Assembly: GCF_016863515.1 (NCBI RefSeq)
Contig: NZ_BOPA01000026.1
Span: 1-64,000, forward strand
DNA: 64,000 nt
Source of the DNA: Micromonospora gifhornensis
GTDB lineage: Bacteria; Actinomycetota; Actinomycetes; Mycobacteriales; Micromonosporaceae
Reading direction: 5' to 3'
Positions within the stretch are counted from its first letter, which is position 1, and each line of letters begins with the position of its first letter. Shown piece after piece: positions 51,967 through 59,647 of this stretch. The notes under the pieces are model-generated. The model was not told the DNA's origin. It worked only from the letters and a program-made list of their open reading frames with translations, and did no database searches. A program made the position numbers and the translations under genes.

Positions 51967-52308
51967 GCGTGCGCCTCCTCCATCACATGTCGGCCGCCGT
52001 CGCCGATTGTCTCGGCCGGGCAGCCGGCGGTGCCGGCGTGCCGGCCGTGCCGGCTCCCCCCGCACCGTATCCGGTGGTCACCGGGGCGCATCCGGGGAGC
52101 GCCAGTCATCACTGTCCGTTGCCGGGTGGTGTCGATTCGCATCTATCGCATCGACCTTCCCGAGCCGGGGATGACGACCGTGCCCCACCGTACCGGGCGC
52201 TGGGGCGAGGCGGTATCCCGGTGTCAGGGCATGGGCGCAATGACAACGACCCGCCCGGTGGTCCGGGCGGGTCGTCGTCGGGGAGGAGGTGAATAAATGT
52301 CGTGGGCG
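51967..52308. other. intergenic region with terminator, promoter of repeat-rich gene
   Basis: A 342-bp stretch without a convincing gene. It should hold the promoter of the repeat-rich membrane protein gene. The hairpin at 52246-52275 ends the small gene beyond it. Confidence 0.5.
52246..52275 (-). terminator. terminator of the 45-aa gene
   Basis: A 13-bp perfect stem ACGACCCGCCCGG / CCGGGCGGGTCGT with loop TGGT, 34 bp beyond the stop of the minus-strand small gene. Confidence 0.75.
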
Positions 52309-52446
52309 TCAGTGCATGTGACGCTGGGCGATGACGAGGATCTCGTCGCGTACGGCCGGCGAGCTGGCGGAGCGCAGGGCCCGCTCGATGGCCCGGGCGC
52401 GGCGGTTGGCGTCGCGGCGGCTACGGATTCGCTCGATCATGCTCAT
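52309..52446 (-). CDS. small conserved basic protein, 45 aa
   Basis: From ATG 52446, with AGGAGA upstream, the minus strand reads MSMIERIRSRRDANRRARAI, then ERALRSASSPAVRDEILVIA, then QRHMH and TGA. It is a basic amphipathic helix followed by a short acidic helix. Similar tiny proteins (ERIxxRRxxxRRxRAIERAL ... RDEIxxIAQR) are widespread in streptomycetes and relatives. No function is known. It has its own terminator and a palindrome upstream at 52552-52566, so it is a separately controlled gene. Confidence 0.75.
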   Translation of the reverse strand: MSMIERIRSRRDANRRARAIERALRSASSPAVRDEILVIAQRHMH

Positions 52447-52551
52447 GGTGTTCTCTCCTGCTGGCTATTCGGTTGTCGGCCCGTTGATGTCTCTATTGAA
52501 CAGCAAAACCCCGCCAACATCCATCGATTATTAGGTGAGCTGCGCCACGAG

Positions 52552-52566
52552 CCTACGAATCGTAGG
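52552..52566. promoter_or_regulatory. CCTACGA-A-TCGTAGG palindrome
   Basis: A perfect 7-1-7 palindrome 106 bp upstream of the 45-aa gene and past the end of the dehydrogenase operon. A candidate repressor site for the small gene; the binder is unknown. Confidence 0.45.
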
Positions 52567-52607
52567 TATCGGATGCGATGTGGACCGGCATTCTTCGCCC
52601 AACGGCA

Positions 52608-52649
52608 ACGGCCGGTGTGCCGGGCGTTCACCCGTGGCACACCGGCCGT
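52608..52649 (-). terminator. terminator of the 2-oxoacid dehydrogenase operon
   Basis: A 14-bp perfect stem ACGGCCGGTGTGCC / GGCACACCGGCCGT with a 14-base loop, 13 bp after the E2 stop codon. Confidence 0.8.
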
Positions 52650-52661
52650 CGTCGCAGTGCG

Positions 52662-54116
52662 TCAGGTCCAGGCGAGCAGTGCCGCCTCGGGGTCGGTGAG
52701 GAAGTCACCGATGTCGCGCAGGAACTTCGAACCCAGCTCACCGTCGATGATCCGGTGGTCGAAGGAGAGCGCGAGCGTCGTCACCATGCGTGGCTTGACC
52801 TTGCCCTTGTGCACCCAGGGCTGCTCCCGCACCGCCCCGAAGGCCAGGATCGCCGACTCCCCCGGCGGCAGGATCGGGGTCCCGGTGTCCACCCCGAACA
52901 CACCGACGTTGGTGATGGTCAGCGTGCCGCCCGACATGGCAGCCGGCGAGGTTTTGCCGGCCTTGGCGGTCTGCACCAGGTCCGTCATCGCGTCCGCCAA
53001 CTCGCGCAGGGTCAGCCGGCCGGCATCCTTGATGTTCGGCACGATCAGGCCGCGCTCGGTGGCCGCCGCGATGCCCAGGTTGACGTACTCCTTGACGACG
53101 ATCTCGTCGCCGGCCCAGGTCGAGTTGACCATCGGGTGTCGCTTGACCGCCAGCAGCACCGCCTTCGCCACCAGCAGCAGCGGCGAGACCCGTACGTCGC
53201 GCCACTCCCGCCGGCCACGCAGCCGGTCCAGCGCCTTCATCGCCCGGGTCATGTCGATGGTGAGGAACTCGGTGACGTGCGGCGCGGTGAACGCCGAGCG
53301 GGACATGTTCTCGGCGGTGAGCTTGCGTACCCCCTTGACCGGGATGCGCTGCTCACGGTCGGCGCCGAAGCTCGCGGCGGAGGTGGCCGCCGCGCCGACC
53401 GTCAGCGGCTCGGCCGACGACGCCGCCACTGCCTGCTGGACGTCCTCCCGGGTGATCGAGCCGAGCGGGCCCGAGCCGGTCAGCGTACGCAGATCGACGC
53501 CGAGATCCTTGGCGAGCTTGCGTACCGGCGGCTTGGCCAGCACCGGGCCGCCGTGGTGACCGTTGCCGTTCACCGTCGGCGCGGCCTGCACCGGCACCGG
53601 AGCCGCGACGACCGGAGCCGTGACAACCGGGGCCGGCGCGGCGGGGGTGGCCGGGGCGGTGGCCTGGGCCGCGCCCTTGCGGGGACGGCGCTTCGCGGCG
53701 GTGGTGCGCGGGCCGTAGCCGACCAGCACGGCCGTACGACCGCCCGGTGCGGGACCACCGATCAGGCCCGGCTCGACCGCGCCCTCCGCCGGGGCGATGT
53801 CGACAGCGGCCAGCGAGGCCGCCGAGGGCGTGGGCAGTTCCTCGGCCGAGGACTCGATCGGCCCGGCGCCCGGGTCGGTGTCGATCGCGATGATCGGCGT
53901 ACCGACCTCGACCGTGGTGCCCTCCGGGTGGAAGATCGCCTGCACCTGACCGGCCCACTTCGCGGGGATCTCCACCGCCGCCTTGGCGGTCTCCACCTCG
54001 ACGATCGGCTGGTTCAGCTCGATGGTGTCGCCCACCTTGACCAGCCAGGCGAGGATCTCGCCCTCGGTCAGGCCCTCACCCAGGTCGGGAAGGTTGAACT
54101 CCTTGATCCGGGACAT
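52662..54116 (-). CDS. bkdC: 2-oxoacid dehydrogenase E2 (dihydrolipoamide acyltransferase)
   Basis: A 484-residue protein from ATG 54116 (MSRIKEFNLPDLGEGLTEGE); a GTG at 54125 overlaps the E1-beta stop. One lipoyl domain (about 3-78) has the modified lysine in VEVETAKAAVEIPAK. An Ala/Pro linker, a peripheral-subunit-binding domain (about 180-215, VRKLAKDLGVDLRTLTGSGP) and the acyltransferase domain with the HxxxDG motif in LSFDHRIIDGELGSKF follow. It forms the core of a branched-chain 2-oxoacid or pyruvate dehydrogenase complex. The order E1 alpha-E1 beta-E2 matches bkdABC. No E3 gene is present here. Confidence 0.92.
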   Translation of the reverse strand: MSRIKEFNLPDLGEGLTEGEILAWLVKVGDTIELNQPIVEVETAKAAVEIPAKWAGQVQAIFHPEGTTVEVGTPIIAIDTDPGAGPIESSAEELPTPSAASLAAVDIAPAEGAVEPGLIGGPAPGGRTAVLVGYGPRTTAAKRRPRKGAAQATAPATPAAPAPVVTAPVVAAPVPVQAAPTVNGNGHHGGPVLAKPPVRKLAKDLGVDLRTLTGSGPLGSITREDVQQAVAASSAEPLTVGAAATSAASFGADREQRIPVKGVRKLTAENMSRSAFTAPHVTEFLTIDMTRAMKALDRLRGRREWRDVRVSPLLLVAKAVLLAVKRHPMVNSTWAGDEIVVKEYVNLGIAAATERGLIVPNIKDAGRLTLRELADAMTDLVQTAKAGKTSPAAMSGGTLTITNVGVFGVDTGTPILPPGESAILAFGAVREQPWVHKGKVKPRMVTTLALSFDHRIIDGELGSKFLRDIGDFLTDPEAALLAWT

Positions 54117-54121
54117 GCCGC

Positions 54122-55111
54122 TCACCAGCCGAAGGTGCGGTCGACGGCGTCGAGCACCCGGTCGAGATCGGGCAGGTACTCCTCCTCCACCCGGGCGGCC
54201 GGGTAGGGGGTGTCGAAGCCGGTCACCCGCAGCACCGGCGACTCCAGCGAGTAGAAGCACTCCTCGGTGATCCGGGCGGCGATCTCCGCGCCCAGGCCCA
54301 CGTTGGACGGTGCCTCGTGCACCACCACCGCGCGGCCGGTGCGCCGCACCGACTCGTACACCGCGCCCAGGTCCAGCGGGGAGAGCGTGCGCAGGTCGAT
54401 GACCTCCAGGTCGCGGCCGTCCTCGGCCGCGGCGGTCGCCGCGTCCAGGCAGGTGCGCACCATCGGGCCGTACGCCAGCACTGTGGCGTCCGTGCCGGGC
54501 CGCACCACCCGGGCCGAGTGCAGCGGGTACGCCTCGGCGAGCGGGGCGTCCAGGTCGACCTGGCCCTTCTCCCAGTAGCGCCGCTTCGGCTCCAGGAAGA
54601 CGATCGGGTCGTCCGAGGCGATCGCCTGCTGGATCATCACGTACGCGTCCTGCGGGTTGGCGCAGGAGACGACCTTGAGCCCGGCGGTGTGGGCGAAGTA
54701 CGCCTCGGGCGACTCCGAGTGGTGCTCGACCGCGCCGATGCCACCGCCGAAGGGAATCCGGATGACCATCGGGATGCTCAGCTTGCCGCCCGAGCGGTAG
54801 TGCATCTTCGCCACCTGCGACACGATCTGGTCGTACGCGGGGTAGACGAAGCCGTCGAACTGGATCTCGCAGACCGGCCGGTAGCCCCGGATGGCCAGGC
54901 CGACCGCGGTGCCGATGATGCCCGACTCGGCGAGCGGCGTGTCGATCACCCGCTGGTCGCCGAAGTCCTTCTGCAACCCGTCGGTGATCCGGAAGACGCC
55001 GCCGAGCTTGCCGACGTCCTCGCCCATGATGACGACCTTGGGGTCGTTCTCCAGGGCCTTGCGCAGGCCGATGTTGAGGGCCTTGCCGAGGGTGAGCGTC
55101 TCCGTGGCCAT
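54122..55111 (-). CDS. bkdB: 2-oxoacid dehydrogenase E1 beta subunit
   Basis: A 329-residue protein from ATG 55111, overlapping the E1-alpha stop (TGATG). Signatures: LTLGKALNIGLRKALENDPK, GVFRITDGLQKDFGDQRVID, TPLAESGIIGTAVGLAIRGY, EIQFDGFVYPAYDQIVSQVA and the C-terminal half with VVVHEAPSNVGLGAEIAARI. With E1 alpha it forms the ThDP-dependent decarboxylase that acylates the lipoyl arm of E2. Branched-chain substrates are suggested by the operon type and support synthesis of branched fatty acids typical of actinobacteria. Confidence 0.93.
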   Translation of the reverse strand: MATETLTLGKALNIGLRKALENDPKVVIMGEDVGKLGGVFRITDGLQKDFGDQRVIDTPLAESGIIGTAVGLAIRGYRPVCEIQFDGFVYPAYDQIVSQVAKMHYRSGGKLSIPMVIRIPFGGGIGAVEHHSESPEAYFAHTAGLKVVSCANPQDAYVMIQQAIASDDPIVFLEPKRRYWEKGQVDLDAPLAEAYPLHSARVVRPGTDATVLAYGPMVRTCLDAATAAAEDGRDLEVIDLRTLSPLDLGAVYESVRRTGRAVVVHEAPSNVGLGAEIAARITEECFYSLESPVLRVTGFDTPYPAARVEEEYLPDLDRVLDAVDRTFGW

Positions 55112-56286
55112 CAGTGCGCGCTCCCCTCGAACGAGTCGAAGTACCTGTTGAACTGTGTGCGCTGCTCGTCGAGCAGCGGCGACCCGTTGGGGTAGACGTG
55201 GTCGAACATGGTGACCGGCTCCGGGTTCGGCATGGCCAGCACCCGCTCGCGCAGGTCGATCGCCTCCCGGCGGGCCTGCTCGTCGACCTCGGCGAAGAAG
55301 TCGCTGTCGGCGATCTTCTCCCGCTCCAGGAAGGCCTTCATCCGGGCGATCGGGTCCTTGGCCTGCCAGGCCTCGACCTCGCTGGCGATGCGGTAGCGGG
55401 TCGGGTCGTCGGAGGTGGTGTGCGCCCCCATCCGGTAGGTGTACGCCTCGATCAGGCTCGGGCCCTGCCCGTTGCGGGCGTTGTCCAGGGCGTGCCGGGC
55501 CACCGCGTACGTGGCCAGCACGTCGTTGCCGTCCACCCGGACGCCGGGGAAGCCGAAGCCGGCGGCTCGTCGGTACAGCGGAACCCGTGTCTGCCGCTCC
55601 AAGGGCTCGGAGATGGCGTACTGGTTGTTCTGGCAGAAGAACACCAGCGGGGCGTTGAAGACGCTGGCCCAGACGAACGCCTCGTTCACGTCGCCCTGGC
55701 TGGTGGCGCCGTCGCCGAAGTAGGCGATGACCGCCTCGCCGTCCTCGCCGCCGGTCTTGCCGTCCATCGCGACGCCCATGGCGTACCCGGTCGCGTGCAG
55801 GGTCTGCGCCCCGATCACGATCGTGTACATGTTGAACTTGAACTCGTTCGGGTCCCAGCCGCCCTGGTCGACGCCGCGGAACAGGCCCAGGGGCATGATC
55901 GGATCGATGCCACGGCAGTAGAGGACACCGTGCTCCCGGTAGGTCGGGAAGGCCATGTCCTGAGCGCGTAGCGCCCGCCCGGAACCGACCTGCGCGGCCT
56001 CCTGGCCCAGCAGGCTGGCCCACAGACCCAGTTCGCCCTGCCGTTGCAGGGCGGTGGCCTCGGCGTCCAACTTCCGCACGAGTACCAGGTCACGGTAGAG
56101 GCCGCGGTACTCCTCGTCGGTGAAGTCGACACGGTACTCGACGCCGTCCGGGCCGGTGACGCTGTCGATGCGCTCACCCGACGGGGTGAGCAGTTGCACC
56201 AGTTCCGGGTCGCCGCTCGCGGCCTTCCTGGATCGGGGTGCGGCTCGCCGGCCGCGGGTGCTGGCCCCGGGGTCGCCCTTTGCCAT
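55111..56286 (-). CDS. bkdA: 2-oxoacid dehydrogenase E1 alpha subunit
   Basis: A 391-residue protein from ATG 56286, preceded by GGGAGAGACGG. The basic 30-residue N-terminus is followed by YRGLYRDLVLVRKLDAEATA, the ThDP-binding motif IAYFGDGATSQGDVNEAFVW with VFFCQNNQYAIS, and VDGNDVLATYAVARHALDNA with MGAHTTSDDPTRYR, the phosphorylation-loop region of the family. First gene of the E1 alpha-E1 beta-E2 operon. A palindrome (CCGAAC-CCG-GTTCGG, 56436-56450) about 150 bp upstream may bind its regulator. Confidence 0.93.
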   Translation of the reverse strand: MAKGDPGASTRGRRAAPRSRKAASGDPELVQLLTPSGERIDSVTGPDGVEYRVDFTDEEYRGLYRDLVLVRKLDAEATALQRQGELGLWASLLGQEAAQVGSGRALRAQDMAFPTYREHGVLYCRGIDPIMPLGLFRGVDQGGWDPNEFKFNMYTIVIGAQTLHATGYAMGVAMDGKTGGEDGEAVIAYFGDGATSQGDVNEAFVWASVFNAPLVFFCQNNQYAISEPLERQTRVPLYRRAAGFGFPGVRVDGNDVLATYAVARHALDNARNGQGPSLIEAYTYRMGAHTTSDDPTRYRIASEVEAWQAKDPIARMKAFLEREKIADSDFFAEVDEQARREAIDLRERVLAMPNPEPVTMFDHVYPNGSPLLDEQRTQFNRYFDSFEGSAH

Positions 56287-56604
56287 CCGTCTCTCCCTGT
56301 CGTGTCTGCGTCGGCACCGGGGGGTCACCCGGCCGCGCGACTCGTGAGCCCGCCCCGGCTGGTGCCGGGAGCGGTTCCTGGCGACCGCGCCTAGCCCCGG
56401 TGGGGGTTGCCGCGCGGCCTGAGCCGGATTCATGGCCGAACCCGGTTCGGGAGCGCCAGCGCCCAGTCGCGCCTACCGCGTGGGTGCACGGAGGTCACGG
56501 CTGCGCTGCCGTCGTGGCTCCATATTCGCATCACAGGTGAGCCGTCCCACACCCTGCCTGCCCCGCATCCCAGGCCGGTCCGGTTCGTTACCTGAAATGC
56601 CAAG
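56287..56604. other. divergent promoter region of the bkd operon
   Basis: A 318-bp stretch without a gene, between the bkdA start and the Pro-rich protein gene. It contains the palindrome at 56436-56450. No riboswitch or RNA gene was recognised. Confidence 0.5.
56436..56450. promoter_or_regulatory. CCGAAC-CCG-GTTCGG palindrome
   Basis: A perfect 6-3-6 inverted repeat upstream of the bkd operon. Lrp/AsnC-type and TetR-type regulators control bkd operons in relatives; which one would bind here is unknown. Confidence 0.4.
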
Positions 56605-57675
56605 GTGTCGGCTCCAATGACGCCCGGACGTTCCGGTGGTGATTTGTCGCCATTCGGCCATATGAGTGTTTCGACACGCGGTGGGGGGTTGGCTGGCCCG
56701 GAGTCGTTGACCGACGCTGTTTCCGGCTGGACCCCGATCCCACTCGGCGGTCCGCCGGGGCAGCTCATGACGGTCCAGGCCCCGGGCGACGACGAGGAGT
56801 GCGTGGTGTCGGAACCAGATGAGGGCGCCGGGAGTTTCGGCCGGCACCGGGCACCCGGCAGCTACCGCCGGGTGGTGGGCGCCCACCGCGCCGTACGCAC
56901 CGCTGGTCCGTCCCGCGGTTACCTGCTGACCGTGGCGCTGCTCGCCGGCACGGCCTCGATGCCGGTTCTCGCCGCGATCAGCACCGGCTCGGCGACGGTG
57001 GGCAGCACCGCCCTGCCGGACAGCGGTGTGCCGTTCATCCCGACGCCGTCCATTGGGCCGGTGGTCATCCCGCCGCCGCCCACCGGTGCCCCCGCAGCCA
57101 CCTCGACGGCGGTGCCGTCGACCGCTCCGGCCGCCCCGCCGGTCGACCCCGCCCGGCCTGACCCGGGGCCGACGCTTGTGGACCTGAGGCCCGAGCGGCG
57201 CCCGGAGCTACCGGACAACGAACCCCGACCTCGGCCGCCCAGCCCGGTGCCCGCGCCGCTCCCGCGCCCGACCCCGACGCCCCACCCCACGCCGACCCGG
57301 CCGGTGCCGGGAGTTCCTTCCGCGCCGACGGCCACACCGACCTCGCCACCACCGGTCCCGAGTGACCCGCCCGTGCCGAGCGATCCCGCCAGCCCGTCCG
57401 CCTCGCCGGACCCGGACGGTGCCGGGCCGAGCACATCGGCGGAACCGCCGGACCCGACCGACCCGTCGGCGAGCACCGACCCACCCGCCACCGACCCTCC
57501 TGCCACCGATCCGCCCGCCGCGACGGAGCCGTCCACGTCGGCGAACCCCCACCTGCCCCGGGACCCCGCCACGCCGGACGGGCCCAGCGCCTCGGCGGGT
57601 CCGAGCAGGTCGGGCGAGCCGGCCTGCCCCACTCCGGATCACTCGGGAAGCACCGGGTCACCGACGGTACGGTGA
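56605..57675 (+). CDS. membrane protein with long Pro/Ser/Thr-rich exported tail
   Basis: About 356 residues from GTG 56605; ATG 56617 or 56767 are alternatives. The N-terminal 105 residues are polar. A hydrophobic segment (about 107-128, YLLTVALLAGTASMPVLAAI) acts as signal peptide or anchor. The remaining 230 residues are extremely Pro/Thr/Ser/Ala-rich with PPATDPPATD-like runs, a wall-spanning or glycosylated stalk, ending in a short Cys-containing RSGEPACPTPDHSG. No folded domain is seen. Function unknown. It runs in the same direction as the PAP2 gene 42 bp downstream. Confidence 0.55.
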   Translation: MSAPMTPGRSGGDLSPFGHMSVSTRGGGLAGPESLTDAVSGWTPIPLGGPPGQLMTVQAPGDDEECVVSEPDEGAGSFGRHRAPGSYRRVVGAHRAVRTAGPSRGYLLTVALLAGTASMPVLAAISTGSATVGSTALPDSGVPFIPTPSIGPVVIPPPPTGAPAATSTAVPSTAPAAPPVDPARPDPGPTLVDLRPERRPELPDNEPRPRPPSPVPAPLPRPTPTPHPTPTRPVPGVPSAPTATPTSPPPVPSDPPVPSDPASPSASPDPDGAGPSTSAEPPDPTDPSASTDPPATDPPATDPPAATEPSTSANPHLPRDPATPDGPSASAGPSRSGEPACPTPDHSGSTGSPTVR

Positions 57676-57717
57676 GGAGGCCGTCGACGGACCGGAGCGG
57701 GGCGGGGGGATCTGATC

Positions 57718-58347
57718 TTGATCGACCGTGACCTGGTCGCTGACGACGTCGCTGCGGCCCGGCCCGGCCCAGGGCTGCGAGTGGCCCGGATCGTCACCGA
57801 GTTGACCGCGCCCGCCGTCCTGGTCTCGCTGCTCACCGTCGTGATCGGCTGGCACAGCGCCCAGGGCAGGCTGAGCGGTGTGGGCTGGGGGTTGGTCGCG
57901 GTCTTCTTCGCCAGCCTGCTCCCGATGGCGTACATCGTCGGCGGGGTGCGCCGTGGCCGCCTCACCGATCATCACGTCCGGGTACGCGAACAGCGGCGCA
58001 ATCCGCTGCTGTTCGGGCTCGGTTCGGTGGCGGCCGGGCTGGCCCTGCTCGCGGTGCTCGGCGCGCCGCGACCCGTGCTGGCCCTGGTCGCCGCCGGACT
58101 GGTGGGCCTGGTGGTCGCGGTGACGGTCAGCCAGTGGTGGAAGATGTCGATCCACTCCGCGGTCGCGGTCGGCACGCTGGCGGTACTGCTCGTCACCTTC
58201 GGCGTCTGGGTGCTCGTGGCCACCCCGCTGCTCGGGCTGGTCGGCTGGTCACGGGTGCGACTCGGCGATCACACCCCCGCCCAGGTGCTCGCCGGTGGCG
58301 TGCTCGGTGGTCTGGTCGCGGCCGTGGTCTTCACCGTGCTGCGCTGA
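57718..58347 (+). CDS. PAP2-family membrane phosphatase
   Basis: A 209-residue protein, apparently from TTG 57718 after a GGGGGGAT site. Six helices are predicted. The reduced PAP2 signature appears as HVRVREQRRNPL (for KxxxxxxRP), KMSIHSAVAVGTLAV (for PSGH) and GWSRVRLGDHTPAQVLAGGV (for SRxxxxxHxxxD), so the catalytic His and Arg are kept although the first motifs deviate. PAP2 enzymes dephosphorylate phosphatidate, undecaprenyl diphosphate or similar lipids. It converges closely on the following gene. Confidence 0.8.
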   Translation: MIDRDLVADDVAAARPGPGLRVARIVTELTAPAVLVSLLTVVIGWHSAQGRLSGVGWGLVAVFFASLLPMAYIVGGVRRGRLTDHHVRVREQRRNPLLFGLGSVAAGLALLAVLGAPRPVLALVAAGLVGLVVAVTVSQWWKMSIHSAVAVGTLAVLLVTFGVWVLVATPLLGLVGWSRVRLGDHTPAQVLAGGVLGGLVAAVVFTVLR

Positions 58348-58369
58348 CCCGGGTCGATCCGACTGCGGG

Positions 58370-59590
58370 TCAGCCGTCGTCGGAGAGGCGGTGCCGGTTG
58401 GCGTCGATCCAGGCGTCGAGCGCGGCCGGATCGTCCGGGTCGACCCCGTCGGCCATCAACTGCGCCACCGCCGCGGTCGCCGGGCTGCGCCGCTCGCCGG
58501 TGGCGTAGAGCCGGACGAACTCGGGCACCATCTCGGCGATCGCGGTGTCCGTACCGGCGGCAGCCGTTTCCGGCAACCCACGCCTGCGGGCGGCGTACGC
58601 GGCCCAGGCCCGCAGCACCCGGGGCAGCATCGCCGCGTCGTCCATGTCGAGTACGGCCCGACGGTGCACCCAGTCGAGCAGGAAGAACCCGGCCACCGTC
58701 GGGCTCCAGCGCAGCGGGTCGGCGTCGGCGAAGGTGGCCGCGTGGTCGAGCAGCAGGCCCAGGCAGAAGTGCAGCGAGGCCAACTCGGCACCGTCGACGT
58801 CGTCGAAGCCCGCCCGACTCGCCTCCGGCGAGGCGAGGAAACGCCGGATCTCGTCGGCCCGTACGGTCGCCGGCAGCGGATCGTCGGACGGCACCGGCAC
58901 CGCACCCTGCCAGGCCGGCAGGATCGCCAACCGGGCCCCGACCAGCGCCCGATCCGTGGCCAGTGACGTCGTCCCCGGCAACTGCCCCAGGTGGTCGGTG
59001 ACCGCCAGATGCCGGCTCACCTCGCCACGCATCCGGCTCGGATCCTCCTCCCGGAACCAGGTCAGCTCGTCCTCGGCGCACAACTGCCGGACCTGGGCCA
59101 GGATTCGGCTCGCCGGTCCGCCGACGAAGACGTCCTTGGCGATGCCGATGTTGTGGTCCACCAACGCGATAAGCGCATGTTCCGGCCCGCCGACGGTGTC
59201 GTCGTAGGCGAAGGTCGCCAGGTAGGAGGTCTGGTCGCCGTAGACGTCGCCGTACGCCCAGGTGCCGGTGAGGTGCACCCGGCCGAGGTGACCCGACCAG
59301 GCTGGTGCGGCAGCGCCGGGACGGACCCGGTCCGCGCCCTTCGCGTCCGGCACGAGGGCGGCGAAGACGGCGCGTACGGTGGTGGCGGCGAGAGCCCGAC
59401 GTCGCGAGGTCGCCGCGAGAAAACCGGCCACGAACTCGCGTACGGCCGTCTCCCGGTCCGTCTCCGCGACCTCGTACACGCTGCCCAGCAGGGCCGCGCC
59501 GAGCATCTCCGCATCGAGGGCGGTGTCGAGCTTGGTCACGTCGCGGGCGGCGTGCAGCACCGCTTCGTACGGGGTCTGTGGCGTGGCCAT
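58370..59590 (-). CDS. conserved actinobacterial hypothetical protein, 406 aa
   Basis: Starts at ATG 59590 (MATPQTPYEAVLHAARDVTK). A soluble, mostly helical protein with a central mixed part: HLGRVHLTGTWAYGDVYGDQ, SYLATFAYDDTVGGPEHALI and ALVDHNIGIAKDVFVGGPAS. A helical C-terminus includes FDDVDGAELASLHFCLGLLL and DWVHRRAVLDMDDAAMLPRV. The D-H-N-I-G-x-A-K and acidic positions are striking but I cannot assign a family. No membrane segment or signal is present. It is upstream of nothing in its direction and ends 22 bp from the PAP2 stop. Confidence 0.7.
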   Translation of the reverse strand: MATPQTPYEAVLHAARDVTKLDTALDAEMLGAALLGSVYEVAETDRETAVREFVAGFLAATSRRRALAATTVRAVFAALVPDAKGADRVRPGAAAPAWSGHLGRVHLTGTWAYGDVYGDQTSYLATFAYDDTVGGPEHALIALVDHNIGIAKDVFVGGPASRILAQVRQLCAEDELTWFREEDPSRMRGEVSRHLAVTDHLGQLPGTTSLATDRALVGARLAILPAWQGAVPVPSDDPLPATVRADEIRRFLASPEASRAGFDDVDGAELASLHFCLGLLLDHAATFADADPLRWSPTVAGFFLLDWVHRRAVLDMDDAAMLPRVLRAWAAYAARRRGLPETAAAGTDTAIAEMVPEFVRLYATGERRSPATAAVAQLMADGVDPDDPAALDAWIDANRHRLSDDG

Positions 59591-59647
59591 GACCCGACAC
59601 TACGCCGCTCGGGGCCCGATGACCGGTGAGCAGACGTCCGGCGTTGC

